In this document: positions 15,538-23,184 of the stretch, piece by piece
How positions within the stretch are numbered: the stretch's first letter is position 1
Layout of the letters: the number at the start of each line of letters is the position of its first letter
Assembly: GCA_937952135.1 (NCBI GenBank)
Contig: CALFYL010000157.1
Coordinates: forward strand, 1-31,051
Direction: 5' to 3'
DNA length: 31,051 nucleotides
DNA from: an uncultured Planctomycetia bacterium
Lineage (GTDB): Bacteria > Planctomycetota > UBA1135 > GCA-002686595
The notes under the pieces: generated by a model
Databases searched by the model: none
The model's input: only the letters and a program-made list of their open reading frames with translations
Told to the model about the DNA's origin: nothing
Translations under genes and position numbers: made by a program

Positions 15538-16122
15538 TCAGCTCGCCTTGCGCTTGGACTTCTTGCCGTCGCCCGGCTCGCGCTGGACGAAGGGCATTCC
15601 CAGTTCCTTGAGCAGCGCATGGCCCTGCTCGTCGGACTTCGCGGTGGTCACGAACGTGATGTCCATGCCTTGCACGAAGTCGATCTTGTCGAGCTCGATC
15701 TCGGGGAACACGGTCTGTTCGGAGAGGCCCAACGTGTAGTTGCCGCGGCCGTCCAAGCGGTCCTTCACGCCGCGGAAGTCGCGGATACGCGGGAGGACGA
15801 CGGAGACGAGGCGGTCCATGAACTCCCACATGCGCGCGCCGCGCAGCGTCACCGCGCAGCCGATCGGCATGCCTTCGCGCAGCTTGAAGGCCGAGATGGC
15901 CTCCTTGGCGCGACGGATCGTCGGCTGCTGACCGGTGATCATCGCCAGGTCCTTGGCGGCGGTCTCGACGCGCGACTTGTTCTCGACAGCCGTGCCGACG
16001 CCCATGTTGACGGTGATCTTGACCAGCCGCGGCGTGGCCATGTCGTTCTGGATGGAGAAGCGCTCGCGCAGCTTCGCCTTCACTTCGCTCTGGTAGCGTT
16101 CTTTGAGTCGCGGTACGGACAT
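15538..16122 (-). CDS. rplE: 50S ribosomal protein L5
   Basis: 194 residues; 5S rRNA-binding protein of the central protuberance. VKITVNMGVG, the TGQQPTIRRAKEAISAFKLR segment and RIRDFRGV are typical. The C-terminal tail (REPGDGKKSKRKAS) is a short basic extension beyond the usual end. AGAAGA precedes the ATG. It follows rplX by 67 bp and is followed by the long spacer before rpsN. Confidence 0.97.
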   Translation of the reverse strand: MSVPRLKERYQSEVKAKLRERFSIQNDMATPRLVKITVNMGVGTAVENKSRVETAAKDLAMITGQQPTIRRAKEAISAFKLREGMPIGCAVTLRGARMWEFMDRLVSVVLPRIRDFRGVKDRLDGRGNYTLGLSEQTVFPEIELDKIDFVQGMDITFVTTAKSDEQGHALLKELGMPFVQREPGDGKKSKRKAS

Positions 16123-16189
16123 CGTGGATCTTCTGTGCGCTGGGCGCCGATTCGAGCTTCGAACGGGGTTGGGGCTGCGGAGCGTGCGC

Positions 16190-16480
16190 CTACGCGCCGC
16201 GCTTCTTGCTCGGGCCGGATTCGACCAACTTGATGTTGCTGACGTGGATCGGGCGCTCTTCCTGGATGCGTTCGCCCTTGGGGTTCTGCTGCGTCGGCTT
16301 GCGGTGGCGCCAACGCTTGTTCACGCCCTGCACGAGCACGCGTTGCTCGCGCGGGTAGGCCTCGAGGATCACGCCGTTCTGCCCCTTGTCGTTGCCCGCG
16401 ATCACCTCGACGGTGTCGCCGGCCTTGACGTGGAGCTTCAGCTCGCCACCGAGAACCAACGGCTGTTTGCGGGTAGCCAT
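16190..16480 (-). CDS. rplX: 50S ribosomal protein L24
   Basis: 96 residues. A KOW motif lies near the N-terminus (VKAGDTVEVIAGNDKGQNG), followed by RVLVQGVNKRWRHRKPTQQN and the typical HVSNIKLV. The ATG at 16480 is chosen because it lies 7 bases after AGGAGG and shares one base with the rplN stop (TGATG); a GTG one codon earlier is only 4 bases from the same site. L24 is an early assembly protein of the 50S. Confidence 0.96.
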   Translation of the reverse strand: MATRKQPLVLGGELKLHVKAGDTVEVIAGNDKGQNGVILEAYPREQRVLVQGVNKRWRHRKPTQQNPKGERIQEERPIHVSNIKLVESGPSKKRGA

Positions 16481-16848
16481 CACACCACCTCCTGGGCCAG
16501 CGAGATGATCTTCATGAAGTTGCGCTCGCGCAGTTCACGGGCGACCGCACCGAAGATGCGCGTGCCCTTGGGATTGTTCTCCGCGTCGATCAGCACGATC
16601 GCGTTGCGGTCGAAGCGCACGTACGTGCCGTCGTCGCGGCGCGTCGCCTTGCGGGTGCGCACGATGACGCCCTTGGCGACCGTGCCGGCCTTCACGTCCG
16701 AGCTCGGAAGGGCCTTCTTGACCGCCACGACGACGATGTCGCCGAGGCCGGCCACGCGGCGGTGCGTGCCGCCGAGGACCTTGATGCACTGGACTCGCTT
16801 CGCGCCGGTGTTGTCGGCGACGTCCAGGAACGTTTGCATCTGGATCAC
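16480..16848 (-). CDS. rplN: 50S ribosomal protein L14
   Basis: 122 residues, the usual length. MIQMQTFLDVADNTGAKRVQ at the start and RDDGTYVRFDRNAIVLID in the middle are diagnostic. It overlaps the rpsQ stop by four bases (ATGA, 16845-16848), has a strong GGAGGTAA ribosome binding site, and shares one base with the rplX start. L14 lies at the subunit interface next to L19. Confidence 0.98.
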   Translation of the reverse strand: MIQMQTFLDVADNTGAKRVQCIKVLGGTHRRVAGLGDIVVVAVKKALPSSDVKAGTVAKGVIVRTRKATRRDDGTYVRFDRNAIVLIDAENNPKGTRIFGAVARELRERNFMKIISLAQEVV

Positions 16849-17198
16849 GAGTTACCTCCGTTCTTGTCGGCGTCGATGGCCGAAACTTCGACGCCGCGGT
16901 CGGCGCCGGCCTTGACCACGCGGACGAAGCGCCAGCGCTTGCTCGCGCTGAGCGGACGCGAGGCCACGATCTCGACTTCGTCGCCGAGGTTGACCGGCGT
17001 CTCGACGTGGGCGTGGTAGCGCTTGCGACGGCGCACGTACTTGCCGTACTTGGTGTGCTTGAAGGTGCGCTCGACCTGGACCGTGATGGTCTTGGCCATC
17101 TTCGTCGACACGACCACACCCGTGAGCGTGCGGCGCGTCCCGCGCTCGGCGGCGGCCTCGGCGCCCTCGTTGAGGGCGGGATCTTGGGGTTGCGTCAT
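16845..17198 (-). CDS. rpsQ: 30S ribosomal protein S17
   Basis: 117 residues, about 30 more than E. coli S17. The OB-fold core begins at RRTLTGVVVSTKMAKTITVQ (about residue 21) and continues with FKHTKYGKYVRRRKRYHAH. The extra length is an acidic/Ala-rich N-terminal segment (MTQPQDPALNEGAEAAAERG) and a short C-terminal extension. The ATG at 17198 has AGGAG 9 bases upstream and is 2 bp from the rpmC stop, so the extended start is likely real. Confidence 0.95.
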   Translation of the reverse strand: MTQPQDPALNEGAEAAAERGTRRTLTGVVVSTKMAKTITVQVERTFKHTKYGKYVRRRKRYHAHVETPVNLGDEVEIVASRPLSASKRWRFVRVVKAGADRGVEVSAIDADKNGGNS

Positions 17199-17200
17199 GA

Positions 17201-17413
17201 TTAACGGGACTCCTGTCCGCGGACGTGGTGAACGCGTTCGTGCAGGACCGTGCGGATGCGCGCGACGGCGCGGCGCACGTTGCTGATGCGGGCCGGATTG
17301 CCCGTCGTGTCGGTGGCCGACTTGAAGCGCAAGTCGAACAGCTCCTTCGTCAGGTGCTTCAGCTCGTACTCGAGCTCGGCGTCTGTCTTGCCGCGGATCT
17401 CGTCGATCTTCAT
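17201..17413 (-). CDS. rpmC: 50S ribosomal protein L29
   Basis: 70 residues, two-helix protein at the tunnel exit. MKIDEIRGKTDAELEYELKH followed by LTKELFDLRFKSAT and NVRRAVARIRTVLHER are typical. It follows rplP by 55 bp and is coupled to rpsQ. Only a weak AAGAA precedes the ATG. Confidence 0.96.
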   Translation of the reverse strand: MKIDEIRGKTDAELEYELKHLTKELFDLRFKSATDTTGNPARISNVRRAVARIRTVLHERVHHVRGQESR

Positions 17414-17468
17414 GGGACCAGTTCTTGGCGTGCTTGCGGTGCGTGGAGAGTCGTGGCGAGGAGCGCGA

Positions 17469-17888
17469 TCAGGTGGTGGGAAGACGCTTGACCATCTTCA
17501 CTTTGATCGGGAGCTTGTGAGCGACGCGCTTGAAGGCCAGCTTGGCCTTGTCCTCGGTGATGCCGCCGATCTCGAACAGGATCGTGCCCGGCTTCACCAC
17601 GGCGGCCCAGAATTCCGGCTCGCCCTTGCCCGTGCCCATGCGCGTCTCGGCCGGCTTGCCCGAGATGGGCTTGTGCGGGAACACGCGGATCCAGATCTTG
17701 CCCTGGCCGCCGGTGGCGCGCGAAGCCGCCACGCGTCCGGCCTCGAGCTGACGGCCGCTGATCCAGGCTGCGTCGAGCGACTGCAGACCGTAGTCGCCGA
17801 AGGCGACGCGGTGTCCCGCGGTGGCGGCGCCGCGAATGCGGCCGCGCATCACCTTGCGGTACTTGGTTCGATTGGGCATCAACGCCAT
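17469..17888 (-). CDS. rplP: 50S ribosomal protein L16
   Basis: 139 residues. MALMPNRTKYRKVMRGR at the start and GKIWIRVFPHKPISGKPAET with MGTGKGEPEFWAAVVKPG are the family signatures. L16 organises the A-site tRNA binding area of the 50S. AGGAG precedes the ATG. It follows rpsC by 50 bp. Confidence 0.98.
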   Translation of the reverse strand: MALMPNRTKYRKVMRGRIRGAATAGHRVAFGDYGLQSLDAAWISGRQLEAGRVAASRATGGQGKIWIRVFPHKPISGKPAETRMGTGKGEPEFWAAVVKPGTILFEIGGITEDKAKLAFKRVAHKLPIKVKMVKRLPTT

Positions 17889-17938
17889 GGCGCTCGGCTC
17901 CTAGTGCGATGTTCGGTTGGGGTGGGGCGCAGCGCCGT

Positions 17939-18679
17939 TCAGGGCTGCGGCGCGAGGGCGTCGCGCGAGATGCGGCCACGGCGGGGCGAACGGTGGCCTT
18001 CGGCTCCGCGCGGAGCGACTCCGCTCTGCTGCTGGTAGTCGAGCTTCTGACCGGGCTCGAGGTCGCCCTTGTAGATCCAGACCTTGACGCCGATGACGCC
18101 GTAGGTGGTCTTGGCGAGCGCGGTGCCGTAGTCGACGTTCGCGCGCAGGGTGGAGAGCGGGACCTGGCCCTCGCGTTCCTTCGCCTGACGAGCCATCTCG
18201 GCGCCGCCGAGGCGCCCATTGAGCTCGACCTTCACGCCCTTCGCGCCAGCCTGGACCGTGGTCTGGATGGCCTTCTTCATCGCGCGGCGGAACGCCATGC
18301 GCTTCTCGATCGACTCGGCGACCATCTCGGCGACCAGCGTCGACTCGAGCTCGGGGCGCTTGATCTCGCGCACCGTGAGGTGGCACGTCTGGCCCGTGAT
18401 GCGTTGCAGCGCCGCCTTGAGCTCGTCGACCCGAACGCCCTTGCGACCCACGAGCACGCCGGGGCGCGCCGTGTGCACGATCACGTTGACCGCTTCGCCC
18501 GTGCGCTCGATCTCGACGCGCGGGATGCCGGCCGACTTGTACTCCTTCGCGATGTACGCGCGGATCTTGTGATCCTGCAGGAGCAGCGTCTTGAAGTTCT
18601 GCTTGTTGGCGTACCAACGCGAACGCCAAGGCTCGATGCTCGAGAGACGGAAACCGGTCGGGTGAACTTTTTGGCCCAT
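17939..18679 (-). CDS. rpsC: 30S ribosomal protein S3
   Basis: 246 residues from the ATG at 18679 (MGQKVHPTGFRLSSIEPWRS), which is the conserved S3 start; the longer open frame reads through rplV and is not used. The KH domain contains VLVGRKGVRVDELKAAL with the GRKG loop, and the C-terminal domain contains NGRLGGAEMARQAKEREGQ and TTYGVIGVKVWIYKG. S3 forms the mRNA entry tunnel with S4 and S5. The last 30 residues are a basic, Pro/Arg-rich extension (APRGAEGHRSPRRGR). Confidence 0.97.
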   Translation of the reverse strand: MGQKVHPTGFRLSSIEPWRSRWYANKQNFKTLLLQDHKIRAYIAKEYKSAGIPRVEIERTGEAVNVIVHTARPGVLVGRKGVRVDELKAALQRITGQTCHLTVREIKRPELESTLVAEMVAESIEKRMAFRRAMKKAIQTTVQAGAKGVKVELNGRLGGAEMARQAKEREGQVPLSTLRANVDYGTALAKTTYGVIGVKVWIYKGDLEPGQKLDYQQQSGVAPRGAEGHRSPRRGRISRDALAPQP

Positions 18680-18717
18680 GCTTGTGACTCTTTCGCCGTG
18701 CTTTGGTGCTTGAGCGC

Positions 18718-19197
18718 TTACTGGGCGTTGGCCGCGGCAGCCTTGCGCTTCGCGGCGGACTTGGAACCGGCGGCCGACTTGGACTTGGCGCCACGTCGGC
18801 GCTTGCCGTCGACTTCGACGGGCTGCGAGACCACGACCGTGAGGTGGCTGGTCAGCTTCTTGAACGGGTGGGCGCGACCCTGCGGACCCGGGCGGAAGCG
18901 CATGCGGCCCTGGAGCATCGGACCGTCGTCGGCGCGGCAGTCGGTCACGACCAACTGGTTGACGTTGACGCCTTCCTCTTGACCGGCGTTGGCCATCGCC
19001 GAACGCACGAGGCCCGAGTAGAAGCTCGCCGCGCGCTTGTGCTCGAAGCCGAGCACCTCGAGCGCCTGGTTGACGGTCCGACCGCGGATGAGGTCGGCGA
19101 CGAGGCGCGCCTTGCGCGCGGTGATCCGCGCGTAGCGCAACTTCGCCGAGAAGCTCTTGGCGCCCTCGGCGGCGGTTTGGTTCTTCTTCGCAGCCAT
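18718..19197 (-). CDS. rplV: 50S ribosomal protein L22
   Basis: 159 residues, longer than the 110-residue E. coli protein. The core ARITARKARLVADLIRGRTV and the hairpin region RFRPGPQGRAHPFKKLTSHL are recognisable; L22 lines the exit tunnel. The N-terminus has a short MAAKKNQTAAEGAK lead-in and the C-terminus a Lys/Ala/Ser-rich tail of about 45 residues. It starts 3 bp after rpsS ends with AGGAG upstream. Confidence 0.96.
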   Translation of the reverse strand: MAAKKNQTAAEGAKSFSAKLRYARITARKARLVADLIRGRTVNQALEVLGFEHKRAASFYSGLVRSAMANAGQEEGVNVNQLVVTDCRADDGPMLQGRMRFRPGPQGRAHPFKKLTSHLTVVVSQPVEVDGKRRRGAKSKSAAGSKSAAKRKAAAANAQ

Positions 19198-19200
19198 GGA

Positions 19201-19488
19201 TCAGGGCGCTCCTGCCTTGGTGTCTTCCTTCTTGTTGGTGTGGCCCTTGAACACGCGCGTGGGCGCGAATTCTCCGAGCTTGTGCCCCACCATGTCCTCG
19301 GTCACCTGCACGCGGTGATGGTGCCGACCGTTGTGGACCATGAACGTGAACCCGACGAAGTCGGGGATGATCGTGCACGACCGGGCCCAGGTCGTGATGG
19401 GGTCCTTGCGGCCAGCCTTCAGCATGGCCTCGACCTTCTCCGCCACGTTGTGGTCGACGTACGGACCCTTTTTGAGACTGCGGCTCAT
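19201..19488 (-). CDS. rpsS: 30S ribosomal protein S19
   Basis: 95 residues. MSRSLKKGPYVDHNVAEKVE, the ITTWARSCTIIPDFVGFTF segment and MVGHKLGEFAPTRVFKGHT are diagnostic for S19, which partners S13 in the 30S head. It lies 52 bp after rplB and 3 bp before rplV. Confidence 0.98.
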   Translation of the reverse strand: MSRSLKKGPYVDHNVAEKVEAMLKAGRKDPITTWARSCTIIPDFVGFTFMVHNGRHHHRVQVTEDMVGHKLGEFAPTRVFKGHTNKKEDTKAGAP

Positions 19489-19540
19489 GTCGCTTGGTTC
19501 CTGTTGTTCGCTCGGCTCATGCTTGGCTCAGGTCGCGCGC

Positions 19541-20374
19541 TTACAGCTTGTGACGGCTGCGGACGATGAACTTGTTCGTGGGGTGGTTCTTGCGACGCGT
19601 CTTCAGGCCCTTGGAGAGCAAGCCGTTCGCGTTGCACGGATGGCGACCGCCCTTGGTGCGGCCTTCACCGCCGCCGAGCGGGTGGTCGACCGGGTTCATG
19701 GTCGTGCCGCGGACGTGCGGGCGGCGACCCATGTGGCGATGGCGGCCCGCCTGGCCGATGGACACGTTCTGCCAGTCGAGGTTCCCGAGCCGACCGATCG
19801 TCGCGCGGCAGCGCAGGTGCACGCGGCGCAGTTCGCCCGAGGGCATCGAGAGGATCGCGAACTCGCCTTCCTTGGCGGTGAGCTGCGCGGCGCCTCCGGC
19901 CACGCGGCACATCTGTCCGCCACGGCCTTCCTTCAGCTCGATGTTGTGGATCTGCAGACCGATCGGAATGTTCGCGAGCGGCAGGCAGTTGCCGTTGTTC
20001 GGCTCCGCCGTCGGACCGTTCATGATCGTCTGGCCGACCGTCACGCCCAGCGGCGCGAGGATGTAGGCCTTCTCGCCGTCGGCGTAGTGGATCAGCGCGA
20101 TGTTCGCCGAGCGGTTCGGGTCGTACTCGATCGACGCGACCTTGCCGACCACGCCGTCCTTGTTGCGACGGAAGTCGATCACGCGGTACATGCGCTTGTG
20201 ACCGCCCCCGCGCCACTTGGAGGTCTGGTGGCCGTGGTTGTTGCGTCCGCCGGTCTTGCGCAGCGGGCGCAGCAAGCTGCGCTCGGGGAAGTCACGCGTG
20301 ATCTCCTCGGTGAAGTCGAGGACGGTGCCGTGACGACGGCCCGCGGAGGTCGGCTTGTAGGTTTTGATTCCCAT
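19541..20374 (-). CDS. rplB: 50S ribosomal protein L2
   Basis: 277 residues; central assembly protein close to the peptidyl transferase centre. MGIKTYKPTSAGRRH, VASIEYDPNRSANIALIHY and RGTTMNPVDHPLGGGEGRTK are family markers. The His in VDHP is retained, while the second His of the common HPHGGGEG is Leu here. AAGGAA precedes the ATG by 10 bases. It follows rplW by 64 bp. Confidence 0.98.
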   Translation of the reverse strand: MGIKTYKPTSAGRRHGTVLDFTEEITRDFPERSLLRPLRKTGGRNNHGHQTSKWRGGGHKRMYRVIDFRRNKDGVVGKVASIEYDPNRSANIALIHYADGEKAYILAPLGVTVGQTIMNGPTAEPNNGNCLPLANIPIGLQIHNIELKEGRGGQMCRVAGGAAQLTAKEGEFAILSMPSGELRRVHLRCRATIGRLGNLDWQNVSIGQAGRHRHMGRRPHVRGTTMNPVDHPLGGGEGRTKGGRHPCNANGLLSKGLKTRRKNHPTNKFIVRSRHKL

Positions 20375-20438
20375 CGGCGTGCGTTTCCTTGACTCGTTGG
20401 CTCTTGCTGGCGCAGTGAGTTGGTTGTCCGAGCCTGGC

Positions 20439-20738
20439 TCAGAGAACCTCGATCGAGTGGCCCTTGGCGACCGTCACCATGGCGCGCTTCCAGGTCGGCG
20501 ACTCACCGCTGGCGTAGCCGCGGCGCTTCTGCTTGCCCTGACGGACGAGCGTGTTCACCTGCAGGACCTTGACGCTGAAGAGCTTCTCCACCGCCTGGCG
20601 GATCTCCACCTTGTTCGCGCTGAGCGGAACGCGGAAGTGATAGACCTTGTGCTCGAGGTCCTCGAAGGTGCGCGAGTTGGCCTTCTCGGTCACCACCGGC
20701 TTCTCGATGATCCGGTACATCTGGTCGAGGGACGTCAC
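20439..20738 (-). CDS. rplW: 50S ribosomal protein L23
   Basis: 99 residues. MYRIIEKPVVTEKANSRTFE and HFRVPLSANKVEIRQAVEKL are typical of bacterial L23, the docking site for trigger factor and SRP at the tunnel exit. The extended loop (VRQGKQKRRGYASGESP) that enters the tunnel is present. It lies 68 bp after rplD. Confidence 0.97.
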   Translation of the reverse strand: MTSLDQMYRIIEKPVVTEKANSRTFEDLEHKVYHFRVPLSANKVEIRQAVEKLFSVKVLQVNTLVRQGKQKRRGYASGESPTWKRAMVTVAKGHSIEVL

Positions 20739-20806
20739 TGGTCGGCTCCGTGCTGCTGGTTGGATGCGATGGGAACGCGGTTGGGGCGGGTGGGAGTGCG
20801 CGCGAC

Positions 20807-21463
20807 TCAGCTCGCGGCGCCGGCGGGGGCGACACCGACGCGGGCGGCGAGCGCTTCGAGGGCCGCGGATTCAGCCCAGATCTGACCGCCGGCGATCACG
20901 TCGTGCGCGCACAACTCGACCGCGTGGCGGACTTGGACCTCGGGGAAGTTGCGGAACGACTTCCACACGTTCTCGTTCGGCGCGGCGAGCACGATCAGCA
21001 CCCGGCGTGCGGCCTTCGGAGCGTCGAGCGCTCCGGCGGCGGCGAGCACGGCGCGCGCGGCCTTGGCCGACGGCGCATCGAAGCCCTTGGCGTCGAAGAA
21101 GCTGACCTCTCCGTCGCGGAACTTCGCGCTCAGGGCGCTGCGCAACGCGACGCGGCGCTGCTGCGAAGGCATGTGGTAGCTGTAGTCGCGCGGGCGCGGA
21201 CCGAAGGTCGTGCCCCCCTTGCGCCAGATCGGCGACTTCTTGTCGCCGGCGCGCGCGCGGCCGGTGTGCTTCTGCTTCCAAGGCTTCTTGCCCGAGAGGG
21301 CGATCTCGGAGCGGATCTTGGTCTTGACAGTGCCCTGGCGCTGATTCGCCATGAACATGTCGACCGAGTCCTTGAGCAGGCGGTAGTACACGCCTTCGCC
21401 GAAGGGCGCAGCGTCGTAGGCCTGCGTGCCTTGCTTGGACTTGCCGTGCAGTTTGAGTTCCAT
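20807..21463 (-). CDS. rplD: 50S ribosomal protein L4
   Basis: 218 residues from the ATG at 21463 (MELKLHGKSKQGTQ). The tunnel loop KKPWKQKHTGRARAGDKKSP with GGTTFGPRPRDYSY is diagnostic. In E. coli L4 also represses the S10 operon through the rpsJ leader; the long structured spacer between rpsJ and rplC here would be a place to look for a counterpart. rplC ends 68 bp upstream. Confidence 0.97.
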   Translation of the reverse strand: MELKLHGKSKQGTQAYDAAPFGEGVYYRLLKDSVDMFMANQRQGTVKTKIRSEIALSGKKPWKQKHTGRARAGDKKSPIWRKGGTTFGPRPRDYSYHMPSQQRRVALRSALSAKFRDGEVSFFDAKGFDAPSAKAARAVLAAAGALDAPKAARRVLIVLAAPNENVWKSFRNFPEVQVRHAVELCAHDVIAGGQIWAESAALEALAARVGVAPAGAAS

Positions 21464-21531
21464 TGCGTCTCGCGCCTGGTTGGGAGTCTCGAACTCGTGG
21501 AGGGTCGTGTGGGGTTGGAGCCGGCCGAGCG

Positions 21532-22170
21532 CTACTGCGCCTTCTTGCGGGCGGTGCGGGCCGCCTGAACCATCACGAAGCCGTCGTTGTGCCCCGGCAC
21601 CGAGCCGAGGACGAAGAGCAGGTTGCGCTCGGTGTCGACTCGGACCACGCGCAGGTTCTTGGCCGTGACGCGCTCGACGCCGTAGTGGCCGCCCATGCGC
21701 TTGCCCTTGGGCAACTTGCCGATGCGGCGGCTGGCGATCGAACCGGGCGCGCGCACGTTCATCGAGCCGTGCGTCTCCGGGCCGCGGTGAAAGCCGTGGC
21801 GCTTGATCGTTCCCGCGAAGCCACGCCCCTTGGTCGTGCCGATCACGTCGACGAAATCGCCGGTCTTGAACAGGTCGACCTTGAGCGTGTCGCCGACGTT
21901 CAGCGTCGCGGGGGCGTCGAGCCGTTCCTCGCGCAGGAAGCGCTTGGCGGCGACGCCGGCCTTCTTGAAGTGACCGGCCAGGGGCTTCTTCACCAGCCGC
22001 TGCGGCTTGTCTTCGAAGCCGAGTTGGATGGCGTCGTAGCCATCCTTGTCCTTCGTCCGGACCTGCGCGACGACGCACGGACCCGCCTCGACGACCGTCA
22101 CGCCGCAAAGCGTGCCGTCGTCTTGGAAGAACTGCGTCATTCCTAGCTTGCGTCCCAGGATCAGCGTCAT
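21532..22170 (-). CDS. rplC: 50S ribosomal protein L3
   Basis: 212 residues. MTLILGRKLGMTQFFQDDG at the start and IKRHGFHRGPETHGSMN with KGKRMGGHYG in the loop near the peptidyl transferase centre are diagnostic. The Gln methylated by PrmB in E. coli (GQNQ) is replaced (ASRR). The gene starts 443 bp after rpsJ, an unusually large gap, and has AAGGG close to the ATG. Confidence 0.97.
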   Translation of the reverse strand: MTLILGRKLGMTQFFQDDGTLCGVTVVEAGPCVVAQVRTKDKDGYDAIQLGFEDKPQRLVKKPLAGHFKKAGVAAKRFLREERLDAPATLNVGDTLKVDLFKTGDFVDVIGTTKGRGFAGTIKRHGFHRGPETHGSMNVRAPGSIASRRIGKLPKGKRMGGHYGVERVTAKNLRVVRVDTERNLLFVLGSVPGHNDGFVMVQAARTARKKAQ

Positions 22171-22613
22171 GAGCCCTTAGAACCTCGTGGGGTGCCCCGG
22201 CGGCGGAGCGCCGTCGGGAAGAGAGATGTGTCGTGCCGGTTCGACCAGAGGTCCCGCGCCACCCGTCGAGGGAAGCGAGGGCCCAACGCCTGGCCACGCG
22301 GCGTCAAGATGGGGTGAGTTGAAAGAAGCGGCCGGTCACGGCGTCGCGCGAAGCGCCGCGCGCGACCCGAGGAGCGGGTCGACGACGGCGGAGCACGGAG
22401 CGACGTTTGGAAACCGACTTGTTGCTGCTGGCGCGGCGGCGCCGGCTAGCTGCCGGCGCGGTCACACCGAGTTGTTGCGGGCGTAGGCGCACCGAAGCTT
22501 TCGGTGCGACTCCCACGCGGCGCCGTATCTCGTGCACCCACTCCGTCGCGGTCCGGCTCGCCGAGAGCCGCCTGCCAACGGAGCGCACGGGACGCGCGCT
22601 GCGCTCGAGGCCG
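22171..22613 (-). promoter_or_regulatory. 443-bp rpsJ-rplC spacer with four perfect hairpins
   Basis: No gene is supported in this interval. On the transcribed (minus) strand it can form hairpins at 22489-22507 (8-bp arms, 3-nt loop), 22439-22459 (8-bp arms), 22363-22381 (7-bp arms) and 22343-22366 (8-bp arms). The last two share 22363-22366 and cannot form together. No T-tract follows any of them. The interval may hold an attenuator or protein-binding leader for rplC onwards; that role is inferred. Confidence 0.4.
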
Positions 22614-22919
22614 TTAGGCCTTGATCCGGATATCCACCCCCGCGGGCATGTTCAGACTGGACAGAGCGTCCACCGTTTGGCTGGTGGGCTCCGAGATGTA
22701 GATCAGGCGCTTGTGCGTCCGGATCTCGAACTGTTCGCGCGACTTCTTGTCGATGAACGGAGAGCGCAACACGGTGTAGCGCTCGATCCGGGTCGGCAAC
22801 GGGATCGGGCCAGCGACGCGCGCCCCGGTCCGCTTGGCGGTCTCCACGATGTCGAGGCACGACAAGTCGAGCGCCTCGTGGTCGTAGGCCTCCATACGGA
22901 TCTGGATCTTTTCCTTCAT
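22614..22919 (-). CDS. rpsJ: 30S ribosomal protein S10
   Basis: 101 residues. KIQIRMEAYDHEALDLSC, GPIPLPTRIERYTVLRSPF and EQFEIRTHKRLIYI are the family signatures. S10 (NusE) also takes part in antitermination with NusB. It is the first gene of the S10 cluster, behind a candidate promoter with a leader of roughly 185 nt; no Shine-Dalgarno sequence is visible before the ATG. tuf, often located just before rpsJ, is absent. Confidence 0.98.
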   Translation of the reverse strand: MKEKIQIRMEAYDHEALDLSCLDIVETAKRTGARVAGPIPLPTRIERYTVLRSPFIDKKSREQFEIRTHKRLIYISEPTSQTVDALSSLNMPAGVDIRIKA

Positions 22920-23110
22920 GGACGGGCGGGGGTGGCGGGATCGGGCGGCGGAGAGCGGACGGAGAAAGCTTGCAGAGCAGGCGGACAGCGCTGGCGGGCC
23001 GTCGGGAGTCGCGGGTTCGCGAGTCGACGTCGAAATCGTTCCAGATCGAAGGTCCGGATCGGACGCGCCGACGACGGCGTTCGCGGTTCCGGGCTTTCGA
23101 AGGGCGGGGG

Positions 23111-23139
23111 AGGATACGGTCGAGCCGAGGGGTCGTCAA
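23111..23139 (-). promoter_or_regulatory. Candidate sigma-70 type promoter of the S10 operon
   Basis: On the minus strand TTGACG (23139-23134) and TATCCT (23116-23111) are separated by 17 bp: five of six and four of six matches to the sigma-70 consensus. It lies between the EF-G stop and rpsJ, giving a 5' leader of roughly 185 nt before the rpsJ ATG. Confidence 0.6.
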
Positions 23140-23184
23140 TGCCCCACGAGCTTTTGTGCGCGCGAGCGGGCGCTCCCCGAGCGC

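Noticed and set aside
22302..22307. TTGACG on the minus strand as a -35 element for rplC
   Set aside because: No acceptable -10 hexamer 16-19 bases downstream.
22304..22588. 94-codon basic open frame on the minus strand in the rpsJ-rplC spacer
   Set aside because: Arg/Ser-rich composition typical of GC-rich non-coding frames, no ribosome binding site, no family resemblance beyond a short DAVTGRF string that also occurs by chance.
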